Below are positions 54,877 through 62,574 of a stretch of 64,000 nt of DNA, one piece after another (the stretch's first letter is position 1; every line of letters begins with the position of its first letter). The notes under the pieces were generated by a model. It saw only the letters and a program-made list of their open reading frames with translations, was not told the DNA's origin and did not search any database. A program made the translations under genes and the position numbers. Origin of the DNA: Streptomyces asiaticus (GTDB taxonomy: Bacteria; Actinomycetota; Actinomycetes; Streptomycetales; Streptomycetaceae); contig NZ_JAGSHX010000006.1 in the NCBI RefSeq assembly GCF_018138715.1, positions 7,068,001-7,132,000 on the forward strand. The letters run 5' to 3'.

Positions 54877-57800
54877 ATGCCAGGCTTCACGCATCTGCAC
54901 ACCGCGTCCGGGTTCTCCATGCGGTACGGGGCCGCGCACCCGGAGCGGCTGGCGCAGCGTGCCGCCGAGCGCGGCATGGACGCGATCGCGCTGACCGACC
55001 GCGACAGCCTCGCCGGAGCGGTGCGGTTCGCCCGGGCGTGTGAGCGCGCGGGGGTGCGGCCGCTGTTCGGGGTGGACCTCGCCGTACGGGAGGAGGCCCC
55101 GGAGCCGGGGCGCACCGCCCGGCGCCGTACGCCGGTGCGCGGCGGGGCGTTCATCGACGAGTCCGCGCCCCGGGTGGTCTTCCTCGCCCGGGACGGCGCG
55201 CCCGGCTGGGCCGCGCTGTGCGGACTGGTCTCCGCCGCCCACGCCGGGCTCGCCCACCCCGGAACCGCCCGGACGAACGGCGAAGGCCCGCCCCTGCTGC
55301 ACTGGCGCGATCTGGTGAGCGACCCCGGCGCGCTCGCCCCGCTGACCGCGCTGCTCGGCCCGGACTCCGACGTCGGCCGGGCCCTGGCCGCCGGACGCCC
55401 CGACCGGGCCGCCCGGCTGATCGCCCCCTGGCGCGAACTCTTCGGCGACGCGCTGCGGCTGGAGGCCGTATGGCACGGCCGTACCGGCACCGGTCCGGGC
55501 TCGCTGCGGCTCGCCGCCCGTACCGTCGGCTTCGCCGCCGAGCAGGGCGTCCCGGCCGTGCTGAGCAACGCCGTCCGCTACGCCGACCCGGGGGAGGGGC
55601 CGGTCGCCGACGTCCTGGACGCGGCCCGCCGGCTCGTCCCCATCGACCCGCGCACCCCCGGGGCGCTCGACAGCGGTGAGCGCTGGCTCAAGGGCCCCCG
55701 GGACATGGCGAAGGCGGCCGAGCGGATCGTGGAGGCGGCCGGGATGCGGCGGGACGCCGCGCACCGGCTGCTGGAGGAGACCCGGCGCACCGCCGCCGGG
55801 TGTCTGGTCGACCCCGAGGACCACATCGGTCTGGGCAGCGTCCACTTCCCCGAGCCCCGGCTGGTCGGGGCCGGGCGGCGGAGCGCCGAGCGGGTGCTGC
55901 GGTCGCGCTGCGCCGCCGCCATGGTGCTGCGGGGGTACGACCGCGACCGGGCGCGCTGGGAGCGGCTGGAGGACGAGCTGCGCACCATCGAACGGCTCGG
56001 CTTCGCCTCGTACTTCCTCACCGTCGCGCAGGTCGTCGACGACACCCGGGAGCTGGGCATCCGGGTGGCCGCCCGGGGCTCCGGCGCCGGATCGTTCGTC
56101 AACCATCTGCTGGGCATCGCCCATGCCGACCCCGTGGCCAACGGTCTGCTGATGGAGCGCTTCCTGTCGGTGCGGCGCGCCGCGCTGCCCGATATCGACA
56201 TCGACGTGGAGTCGGCGCGCCGGCTCGACGTCTATCGTGCGATCTTCGAGCGGTTCGGGGCGGAGCGGGTCGCGACCGTCTCGATGCCCGAGACCTACCG
56301 GGTGCGCCACGCCGTACGGGACGTGGGCGCGGCGCTCGGCATGGACCCGGCCGAGGTGGACCGGCTCGCCAAGTCCTTCCCGCACATCCGCGCCCGCGAT
56401 GCCCGTGCGGCGCTCGCGGAACTGCCCGAGCTGCGGGAGCTACGAGAGGCGACCGCCGAGCAGGAACGTTTCGGCAGGTTCTGGGAACTGGTCGAGGCGC
56501 TCGACGGGCTGCCCCGTGGCATCGCCATGCACCCCTGCGGGGTGCTGCTCTCGGACGCCGGGCTGCTGGCCCGTACGCCCATCGTGCCGACCAGTGGCGA
56601 GGGCTTCCCCATGTCGCAGTTCGACAAGGACGACGTGGAGGAGCTCGGACTGCTCAAGCTGGATGTCCTCGGGGTGCGGATGCAGTCCGCGATGGCGCAC
56701 GCGGTCGCGGAGATCCGGCGGGCCACCGGGCGTGTCGTGGACATCGACGACCCCGAACAGGTACGGCCCGGCGATTCGGCCACCTACGACCTGATCCGCT
56801 CCACCGAGACCCTCGGCTGTTTCCAGATCGAATCACCCGGCCAGCGCGATCTGCTCGGCCGGCTCCAGCCCACCTCCTTCCACGATCTCGTGGTCGACAT
56901 ATCGCTTTTCCGGCCCGGCCCGGTCGCCGCCGACATGGTCCGGCCCTTCATCGACGCCCGGCACGGCCGCAAGCCCCCGCGCTATCCGCATCCGGATCTG
57001 GAGGACGCGCTGCGCGAGACATACGGGGTCGTGGTCTTCCATGAGCAGATCATCAAGATCGTGTCGATCATGACCGGATGTGAACGGGACCTCGCCGACG
57101 AGGCGCGGCGCGCCCTGTCCGACCCCGAGCGGCAGGGGCGGGTGCGAGCCTGGTTCCACGCGGAGGCGGAGAAGCGGGGTTACGCGCCGGAGGTGCTGAC
57201 GCGCACCTGGGAGATCGTCGAGGCGTTCGGCTCGTACGGCTTCTGCAAGGCGCATGCCGTCGCCTTCGCGGTCCCGACGTATCAGTCCGCCTGGCTCAAG
57301 GCGCACTACCCGGCCGCCTTCTACGCCGGGCTGCTCACCCATGACCCCGGGATGTACCCGAAGCGGCTGCTGCTGGCGGACGCGCGGCGGCGCGGGGTGC
57401 CGATCCTGCCGCTGGATGTGAACCGGTCGGGCGCCGCCTATCGAATCGAACTGACGTCTGGTGATTCTCATGACAGCCGCAATGAACGCGACAGTCGTAA
57501 CGAGCGCGACAGTCGTAACGAGCGCGACAGTCGTAACGAGCGCGACAGTCGTAACGAGCGCGATAGTCGTAACGAACGCGACAGCCGTTATAAAGCGGAC
57601 GCAGGTATCCGGCTGGCGCTGAGCGACGTCCATGGCATCAGCGAGGCCGAGACCGAGCGGATCGCGGCCGGGCAGCCGTACTCCTCGCTCCAGGACCTGT
57701 GGCTGCGCGCCCACCCCGGGCGGCCGGTCGCCGAACGGCTGGCCCAGGTCGGCGCGTTGGACGCGTTCGGCACGAGCCGCCGCGATCTGCTGCTCCAGAT

Positions 57801-58506
57801 CGCCGAACTCCACCGGCAGCAGCGGGGCGCCGCCGCCCGGCGCAGCGCGGAGGGCCAGCTTCCGCTGGCCGAGACCGGCCCCGCCGCCCCCGCCGGGCTC
57901 CCCGACCTCGACGCGGACGAACGCCTCGGCGCCGAGCTCGGCATCCTCGGCATGGACGTCTCCCGCCATCTGATGGGCGACCACCGGGACTTCCTGGCGG
58001 AGCTGGGCGCGATCCCCGCGAAGCGGCTGCGTGACGCGCCGCACGGGGAGGTCGTGCTCGTCGCCGGCGCCAAGGCCGCCACCCAGACCCCGCCGATCCG
58101 CTCCGGGCGCCGGGTCATCTTCACCACGCTCGACGACGGTACGGGGCTGGTCGACTGCGCCTTCTTCGACGACAGCCACGCGGCGTGCGCGCACACCGTC
58201 TTCCACTCCTGGCTGCTGCTCGTCCGCGGGGTGGTCCAGCGGCGCGGCCCGCGCAGCCTCAGCATCGTCGGCTCGGCGGTGTGGAACCTCGCCGAGCTGG
58301 CCCGGCTCAGGAAGGAGGGCGGCCTCGGGGCGGTCGCCGCCGAACTGGCGGGAGCGGGCCCGGAGGCGGCCGAAGCGGACTCCGGCCGCCGCATCGAGAT
58401 GCCCACCGGCTATGCCATGCACCCCTGGGCCGACCTCCGGCCCGCGGGCGACCAGGCCGCCACCGGCCGCAAACTGTGGCACTCCAGCCCGGGGAGCGCG
58501 GGATGA
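54877..58506 (+). CDS. dnaE2: Error-prone DNA polymerase III alpha, DnaE2
   Basis: A 1209-aa protein from ATG 54877 (GGGAG site). The N-terminal PHP domain (FTHLHTASGFSMRYG, ALTDRDSLAG) leads to a C-family polymerase core with catalytic Asp in PDIDIDVES (Asp439/441) and KLDVLGV (Asp596), plus the FRPGP region. DnaE2 carries out mutagenic translesion synthesis in the SOS response. Residues 866-907 are an insertion of six perfect or near-perfect DSRNER repeats and a partial seventh (57472-57597), in the loop before RLALSDVHGI. The stop overlaps the imuB-like start. Confidence 0.95.
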   Translation: MPGFTHLHTASGFSMRYGAAHPERLAQRAAERGMDAIALTDRDSLAGAVRFARACERAGVRPLFGVDLAVREEAPEPGRTARRRTPVRGGAFIDESAPRVVFLARDGAPGWAALCGLVSAAHAGLAHPGTARTNGEGPPLLHWRDLVSDPGALAPLTALLGPDSDVGRALAAGRPDRAARLIAPWRELFGDALRLEAVWHGRTGTGPGSLRLAARTVGFAAEQGVPAVLSNAVRYADPGEGPVADVLDAARRLVPIDPRTPGALDSGERWLKGPRDMAKAAERIVEAAGMRRDAAHRLLEETRRTAAGCLVDPEDHIGLGSVHFPEPRLVGAGRRSAERVLRSRCAAAMVLRGYDRDRARWERLEDELRTIERLGFASYFLTVAQVVDDTRELGIRVAARGSGAGSFVNHLLGIAHADPVANGLLMERFLSVRRAALPDIDIDVESARRLDVYRAIFERFGAERVATVSMPETYRVRHAVRDVGAALGMDPAEVDRLAKSFPHIRARDARAALAELPELRELREATAEQERFGRFWELVEALDGLPRGIAMHPCGVLLSDAGLLARTPIVPTSGEGFPMSQFDKDDVEELGLLKLDVLGVRMQSAMAHAVAEIRRATGRVVDIDDPEQVRPGDSATYDLIRSTETLGCFQIESPGQRDLLGRLQPTSFHDLVVDISLFRPGPVAADMVRPFIDARHGRKPPRYPHPDLEDALRETYGVVVFHEQIIKIVSIMTGCERDLADEARRALSDPERQGRVRAWFHAEAEKRGYAPEVLTRTWEIVEAFGSYGFCKAHAVAFAVPTYQSAWLKAHYPAAFYAGLLTHDPGMYPKRLLLADARRRGVPILPLDVNRSGAAYRIELTSGDSHDSRNERDSRNERDSRNERDSRNERDSRNERDSRNERDSRYKADAGIRLALSDVHGISEAETERIAAGQPYSSLQDLWLRAHPGRPVAERLAQVGALDAFGTSRRDLLLQIAELHRQQRGAAARRSAEGQLPLAETGPAAPAGLPDLDADERLGAELGILGMDVSRHLMGDHRDFLAELGAIPAKRLRDAPHGEVVLVAGAKAATQTPPIRSGRRVIFTTLDDGTGLVDCAFFDDSHAACAHTVFHSWLLLVRGVVQRRGPRSLSIVGSAVWNLAELARLRKEGGLGAVAAELAGAGPEAAEADSGRRIEMPTGYAMHPWADLRPAGDQAATGRKLWHSSPGSAG
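57472..57597. repeat. In-frame 18-bp repeat within dnaE2
   Basis: The unit GACAGTCGTAACGAGCGC occurs at 57472, 57490, 57508, 57526, 57544 and 57562, with a truncated copy at 57580. The central four are identical. It encodes DSRNER. Base composition (about 60% GC) is much lower than the surrounding gene. Confidence 0.95.
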
Positions 58507-59648
58507 CCGCCGGCCGGCCCCCCTTCCCGACCCGTCCGATGGACATGGCCCTGCCGGGCGGCGGCCGGGCCGTGGGCCCGGAGCGGGCGGGCGAGGTGCC
58601 GCATGTGCTGTACGTGCGGTTCCACCCCGCGCCCGGGGAGGACGTCTACCAGGGGCTGCTCACCCTGCTCGGCGAGCTGACGCCGGTCGTCGAGGCGCTG
58701 CCGCCCGATGCCGCGCTCGCGGATGTGCGGGGCGCGCTGCGGTACTTCGGGCGGGACGCGGCGGGGCTGGCCGAGATCGTACGGGTCCGGGCGCTGGCCC
58801 GGTACGGCGTGGACTGCACCGTCGGCGTCGCCGCCAACCCGCTGCTCGCGCGCATGGCCGCCCACGAGGCCCAGGAGGTCCAGGAGGCACAGGCTCGGGG
58901 CGCTCAGGAGTCCGGCGACCCCGGGGACGGTCGGTCCGGGCGTACGGCCGGGGCCGTCCGTACCGTTCCCGGCGATCCGGACGCCGTCGCCGCGTTCCTG
59001 GCCCGTAAGCCGGCCATCGCCCTGCCCGGGGTGGGGCCCGCGACCGCGCGCACGCTGAGCACGTACGGGCTGGACAGCGCCGCGCGGATCGCCGCCGCGC
59101 CGCTGTCCACCCTCCAGCGGATCCTCGGCGCGGCGACCGCGCGCCGCGTCCACGCCTGGGCGCGCGGCATCGACCCGGCGCCGGTCACCCCGAACGCCCC
59201 CGCCCGTGCGATGGGCGCCGAACACCGCTTCCGCCACGACGAGTTGGACCCCGTCCGCCGTCGCCGCGCGCTGCTCACCCTCGCCGACGGGCTCGGCGTC
59301 CGGCTGCGGACGAGCGGGCAGGTGGCGGCCGCGATCAGCCTCACCGTCCGCTACGCCGACCGCTCCACGACCACCCGCACCCGCACCCTGACCGAGCCGA
59401 CCGCCCACACCCCGGCGCTGACCGCCGCCGCGTACGCGCTGCATGACGCGCTCGGGCTGCAACGGGCCCGGGTGCGGTCCGTGGCGCTGCGCGTCGAGGG
59501 GCTGACGGACGCCGGACTCGCCTCCCACCAGCTGACATTCGACCCCGCGGACGAGAAGTCACGCCGACTGGAGGCCGCCGCCGACCGGGCCCGTGCCCGC
59601 TTCGGTGTCTCCGCGGTCCGGCCCGCCGGGTTCCTCGACGTCGCGTAA
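58503..59648 (+). CDS. ImuB-like, catalytically degenerate Y-family polymerase
   Basis: A 381-aa protein overlapping dnaE2 by 4 bp (ATGA). The layout is that of a Y-family polymerase: palm start VLYVRFHPAPGEDVY, HhH segment LPGVGPATARTLSTYGL near residue 185, and little finger with LTVRYADRSTTTRT. The first catalytic Asp (normally YVDxDAF) is Arg/His-Pro here. The SIDE-type motif is ALADVRGALRYF, so polymerase activity is not expected. In mycobacteria, ImuB bridges DnaE2 and the sliding clamp; the same role is likely here. No imuA' gene is adjacent. Its stop codon is within an 18-19-bp repeat. Confidence 0.85.
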   Translation: MTAGRPPFPTRPMDMALPGGGRAVGPERAGEVPHVLYVRFHPAPGEDVYQGLLTLLGELTPVVEALPPDAALADVRGALRYFGRDAAGLAEIVRVRALARYGVDCTVGVAANPLLARMAAHEAQEVQEAQARGAQESGDPGDGRSGRTAGAVRTVPGDPDAVAAFLARKPAIALPGVGPATARTLSTYGLDSAARIAAAPLSTLQRILGAATARRVHAWARGIDPAPVTPNAPARAMGAEHRFRHDELDPVRRRRALLTLADGLGVRLRTSGQVAAAISLTVRYADRSTTTRTRTLTEPTAHTPALTAAAYALHDALGLQRARVRSVALRVEGLTDAGLASHQLTFDPADEKSRRLEAAADRARARFGVSAVRPAGFLDVA

Positions 59649-59704
59649 GTTCCTCGGCTTCGCGAAGTTCCTCGACCTCGCGTAAGTTCCTCGACCTCGC
59701 GTAA
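59630..59704. repeat. Tandem repeat spanning the imuB-like stop codon
   Basis: Four units: GTTCCTCGACGTCGCGTAA (59630-59648, with the true TAA), a diverged 18-bp copy (59649-59666), and two identical copies (59667-59685, 59686-59704). Three of them end in TAA. Confidence 0.92.
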
Positions 59705-59935
59705 GCCGCAGGTCCCACCAGTCCCACTGGTTTTCCCCACTTCGCGTATCCCGGCGCATTCCCGGACGTCACGTGAAAATCGCGTAAACGTTCCTTCACT
59801 GACGGATGGCTGGATGGCTTTGCTACTCGCGCGTAATTTCGAGTGAGCGCACCACTCTTGTGATCCGGATCGCAGGGCGCAGCGCAAGCGCACCGTCAGC
59901 GCAACTCTCTCCCCCACCAGCGAGGAGTTCATGTG

Positions 59936-60829
59936 ATGCTGCCCTGGAGGCGTATCCGGCGATTCCGGAAGACCAAGACCCGCACCTTACTACCCGCCCT
60001 GGCCCTCGCGGTCGCGGCGACCGCGGCGACCCCCACCGCCGCGCTCGCCACGGACACCGCGTCGGAGGCGGTGAGCAGCGGCTGGAACAACTACTCCTGC
60101 AAGCCGTCGGCCCAACACCCGCGCCCCGTCGTCCTGGTGCACGGCACCTTCGGCAACTCCGTCGACAACTGGCTGGGCTTCGCCCCCTACCTGGTCCAGC
60201 GCGGATACTGCGTCTTCTCCCTCGACTACGGCCAACTGCCCCTCGTCCCGCTGTTCCACGGTCTGGGGCCGATCGACCAGTCGGCCGAGCAGCTGTCCTC
60301 CTATGTGGACCGGGTGCTCGCCGCCACCGGCGCCGCCAAGGTCGACCTGGTCGGGCATTCGCAGGGCGGGATGATGCCCCGCTACTACCTCAAGTTCCTC
60401 GGTGGCGCGCCGAAGGTGAACGCCCTGGTCGGCATCGCCCCCACCAACCACGGAACCACCCTGTCCGGGCTGACGAAGCTGCTGGACTACTTCCCCGGGG
60501 TCGGCGACATCATCGCCAAGGGTGCCCCGGGGCTGATGGACCAGGTGGTCGGCTCGGACTTCCTGCGGCGCCTCAACGAGGGCGGCGACACCGTCCCCGG
60601 AGTGCGCTACACCGTCATCTCGACCAAGTACGACGAGGTCGCCACGCCCTACCGGACGCAGTTCCTCTCCGGTCCGAACGTCAAGAACGTGGTGATCCAG
60701 GACCTGTGCGCGACCGACATCTCCGAGCACGTGACCATCGGGCTGACCGACGGTCTGGCCTTCCACGAGGCCGTCAACGCCCTCGATCCGGAACACGCCA
60801 CGCCGACGACGTGCGCGTCGGACGACTGA
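59936..60829 (+). CDS. Secreted lipase/esterase (alpha/beta hydrolase)
   Basis: A 297-aa protein. The signal peptide has an Arg-rich start (RRIRRFRKTKTR), a hydrophobic core, and cleavage near ALA-TDT (about residue 40). The oxyanion segment is VVLVHGTFGNSVDNW; the nucleophile elbow GHSQGGMM puts the catalytic Ser at 142. The Asp is in STKYDEVATP and the His in DISEHVTIG. Two Cys (CKPS, CVFS) and two later Cys could form disulfides. It matches Streptomyces secreted lipases of the lipase class 2/LipA group. ATG 59936 or GTG 59933 follows GAGGAG. Confidence 0.9.
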   Translation: MLPWRRIRRFRKTKTRTLLPALALAVAATAATPTAALATDTASEAVSSGWNNYSCKPSAQHPRPVVLVHGTFGNSVDNWLGFAPYLVQRGYCVFSLDYGQLPLVPLFHGLGPIDQSAEQLSSYVDRVLAATGAAKVDLVGHSQGGMMPRYYLKFLGGAPKVNALVGIAPTNHGTTLSGLTKLLDYFPGVGDIIAKGAPGLMDQVVGSDFLRRLNEGGDTVPGVRYTVISTKYDEVATPYRTQFLSGPNVKNVVIQDLCATDISEHVTIGLTDGLAFHEAVNALDPEHATPTTCASDD

Positions 60830-60863
60830 GCTCGACGGCGAGTGGGTGAAGCGCACGTCATGG

Positions 60864-60897
60864 CGCGCCCTGCCTCGGTCCTTACGAGCAGGGCGCG
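60864..60897. terminator. Hairpin between lipase and ohr genes
   Basis: CGCGCCCTGC (60864-60873) pairs with GCAGGGCGCG (60888-60897) around a 14-nt loop. It can serve both convergent genes. Confidence 0.6.
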
Positions 60898-60924
60898 TCG
60901 CCCGTCGGGCTGGCCGACGTCCGA

Positions 60925-61341
60925 TTACTCGGCGATGAGCTCGACCTCGATGTTGCCCCGCGTCGCCTTGGAGTACGGGCACACCTGGTGCGCCTGCTCG
61001 ACCAGCTTGCGGCCGGTCTCGTTCTCCAGCTCGCCCGGCAGCTCGACGCGCAGCGTCACCTTGAGTCCGAAGCCGTCGTCCGCCGCGTCCTTGCCGATGC
61101 CGACCTCGGCGGTGACGGAGATGTCCTTGGTGTCGACCTTGGCCTGGCGGCCGACGAGGCCGAGCGCGGAGGCGAAGCAGGCGGCGTAGCCCGCGGCGAA
61201 CAGCTGCTCGGGGTTGGTGCCCTTGCCGTTGCCGCCGAGGGCGGGCGGCATGGCCAGCGGCAGGTCGAGCTGTCCGTCGGAGCTCACGGCCCGGCCGTCG
61301 CGTCCGTTGGCCGTGGCCACCGCGGTGTAGAGCGCGTCCAT
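60925..61341 (-). CDS. ohr: Organic hydroperoxide resistance protein
   Basis: A 138-aa OsmC/Ohr peroxidase. Catalytic Cys55 (GYAACFASAL) and resolving Cys121 (HQVCPYS) are present. It reduces organic and fatty-acid hydroperoxides with lipoylated protein as donor. ATG 61341 has AAAGGGA 8 nt upstream. It is divergent from its regulator gene ohrR. Confidence 0.95.
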   Translation of the reverse strand: MDALYTAVATANGRDGRAVSSDGQLDLPLAMPPALGGNGKGTNPEQLFAAGYAACFASALGLVGRQAKVDTKDISVTAEVGIGKDAADDGFGLKVTLRVELPGELENETGRKLVEQAHQVCPYSKATRGNIEVELIAE

Positions 61342-61354
61342 GAAGACCATCCCT

Positions 61355-61390
61355 TTCGTGTTCCGGTTCGTGTTCCGGTTCGTGTTCCGG
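61355..61390. repeat. Three exact 12-bp repeats in the ohr leader
   Basis: TTCGTGTTCCGG at 61355, 61367 and 61379, between the ohr start codon and the operator. It would be transcribed in the ohr 5' untranslated region. Confidence 0.9.
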
Positions 61391-61451
61391 CAGTCGGAGG
61401 GAGGTGGGGGCTCGGGGTGCCCCGCCTCATGGGCAGAAGTAGAGCACACAA

Positions 61452-61471
61452 TTTAGTTGTGCACAACTAAA
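61452..61471. promoter_or_regulatory. OhrR operator palindrome
   Basis: Perfect 20-bp palindrome TTTAGTTGTGCACAACTAAA, overlapping a second inverted repeat CACAA-N5-TTGTG. It is the only strongly AT-rich patch in the ohr-ohrR gap, 16 bp before the ohrR start. It should repress both genes until OhrR is oxidised. Confidence 0.85.
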
Positions 61472-61486
61472 GGGTACGCTGGTGGC

Positions 61487-62002
61487 ATGTCACACCAGCC
61501 CGACCGCACCACCGACAGCACCGCCAACCGCACCACCACCCCCGAGCCGCGGCCCTCCGACGAACTGCTCCGGCTCGACCGGCAGCTCTGCTTCACCCTG
61601 CACGCCGCCTCCCGCGCCTTCGACGGCCTCTACCGCCGGGTGCTGCGCGACACGGGGCTGACCTATCCGCAGTACCTGGCCATGCTGGTGCTCTGGGAGT
61701 ACGGGGAGATGCCGGTCAAGCGGCTGGGGGAGTACCTGCGGCTGGACTCCGGCACCCTCTCGCCGCTGCTCAAGCGGATGCAGTCGGCCGGACTCGTCCA
61801 GCGCGAGCGCAGCGCGCACGACGAGCGCTCGGTGACGGTCCGGCTGACGGCGGAGGGGGCGGCGCTGAAGGAGCGCGCCCAGGGCGTACCCCTGGCGGCG
61901 ATGGAGGCGAGCGGCCTCGACCTGAAGGAGGCGGTGGAGCTCCAGGCGCGGGTCCGGCGGCTGACGGCGGCCCTGGACGCGGCGCTGGCCGAGGAGGCGT
62001 GA
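61487..62002 (+). CDS. ohrR: MarR-family peroxide sensor OhrR
   Basis: A 171-aa protein from ATG 61487. LLRLDRQLCFTLHAASRAFD carries the peroxide-sensing Cys35. The winged helix includes LTYPQYLAMLVLWEYGEMPV, LDSGTLSPLLKRMQSAGLVQ and the wing RSAHDERSVTVRLT. Oxidation of the Cys releases the operator. The N-terminal 25 residues are a Thr-rich extension. Confidence 0.93.
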   Translation: MSHQPDRTTDSTANRTTTPEPRPSDELLRLDRQLCFTLHAASRAFDGLYRRVLRDTGLTYPQYLAMLVLWEYGEMPVKRLGEYLRLDSGTLSPLLKRMQSAGLVQRERSAHDERSVTVRLTAEGAALKERAQGVPLAAMEASGLDLKEAVELQARVRRLTAALDAALAEEA

Positions 62003-62574
62003 TCAGGAACGTTTCAGGAGCGCTCCGCGAGGTGGCGGTCGACGAGCTGCTGGGCCAGTCCAGTTCTAGCCCGGCATCGGTAAGGCTGACCCGCCGGGTC
62101 GTGCGCACCAGCAGCGGGGAGGTGGTGGCGCCTGCGGCGGGCTGTTCCCCTACCCACCCCTTCCCACAACTGGGGCTCCGCCCCAGCCCCCGGGCCCCAG
62201 GGCCTGAGCCGGGGTTTCGCCCCAGGCCCCGGGGTCCAGGGGCTGATCCGGGGTTTCGCCGCAGGCCCCCGGATCCAGGGGCTGAACTGAGGCTCTGCCC
62301 CAGGCGCCGGGGTCCAGGGCCTGAGCCGGGGCTCCGCCCCAGACCCCCGGGGCTCCGCCCCAGACCCCCGGGGCCCAGGGGCTGAACTGAGGCTTCGCCC
62401 CAGACGCCGGGGTCCAGGGCTTGAGCTGGGGCTTCGCCCCAGACGCCGGGGTCCAGGGCTTGAGCTGGGGCTTCGCCCCAGACGCCGAGGTCCAGGGCCT
62501 GAACCGGGGGCTCCGCCCCAGACCCCCGTGGTCCAGGGGCGAAGCCCTGGCACGCGGCGGAGCCGCAGGGGGGC
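62003..62574. other. Intergenic region between ohrR and the convergent LPMO gene
   Basis: About 570 bp, nearly all element copy E. The first 130 bp have no feature I can name. Confidence 0.55.
62145..62560. repeat. Dispersed hairpin element copy E with about nine 39-bp repeats
   Basis: A diverged left arm (TTCCCCTACCCACCCCTTCCC, 62145 on) is followed by head-to-tail units of about 39 bp (GGGGCTTCGCCCCAGACGCC, then GGGGTCCAGGGCTTGAGCT). The last three copies (from about 62390) are nearly identical. The interior repeat is clearly related to that of copy B but of different length. Confidence 0.85.

Noticed and set aside
54817..56385. 522-codon antisense frame in dnaE2
   Set aside because: Shadow of a strongly conserved polymerase gene.
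57588..58406. Antisense frame in the 3' part of dnaE2
   Set aside because: Ser/Arg/Ala-rich shadow; the plus-strand protein is well supported.
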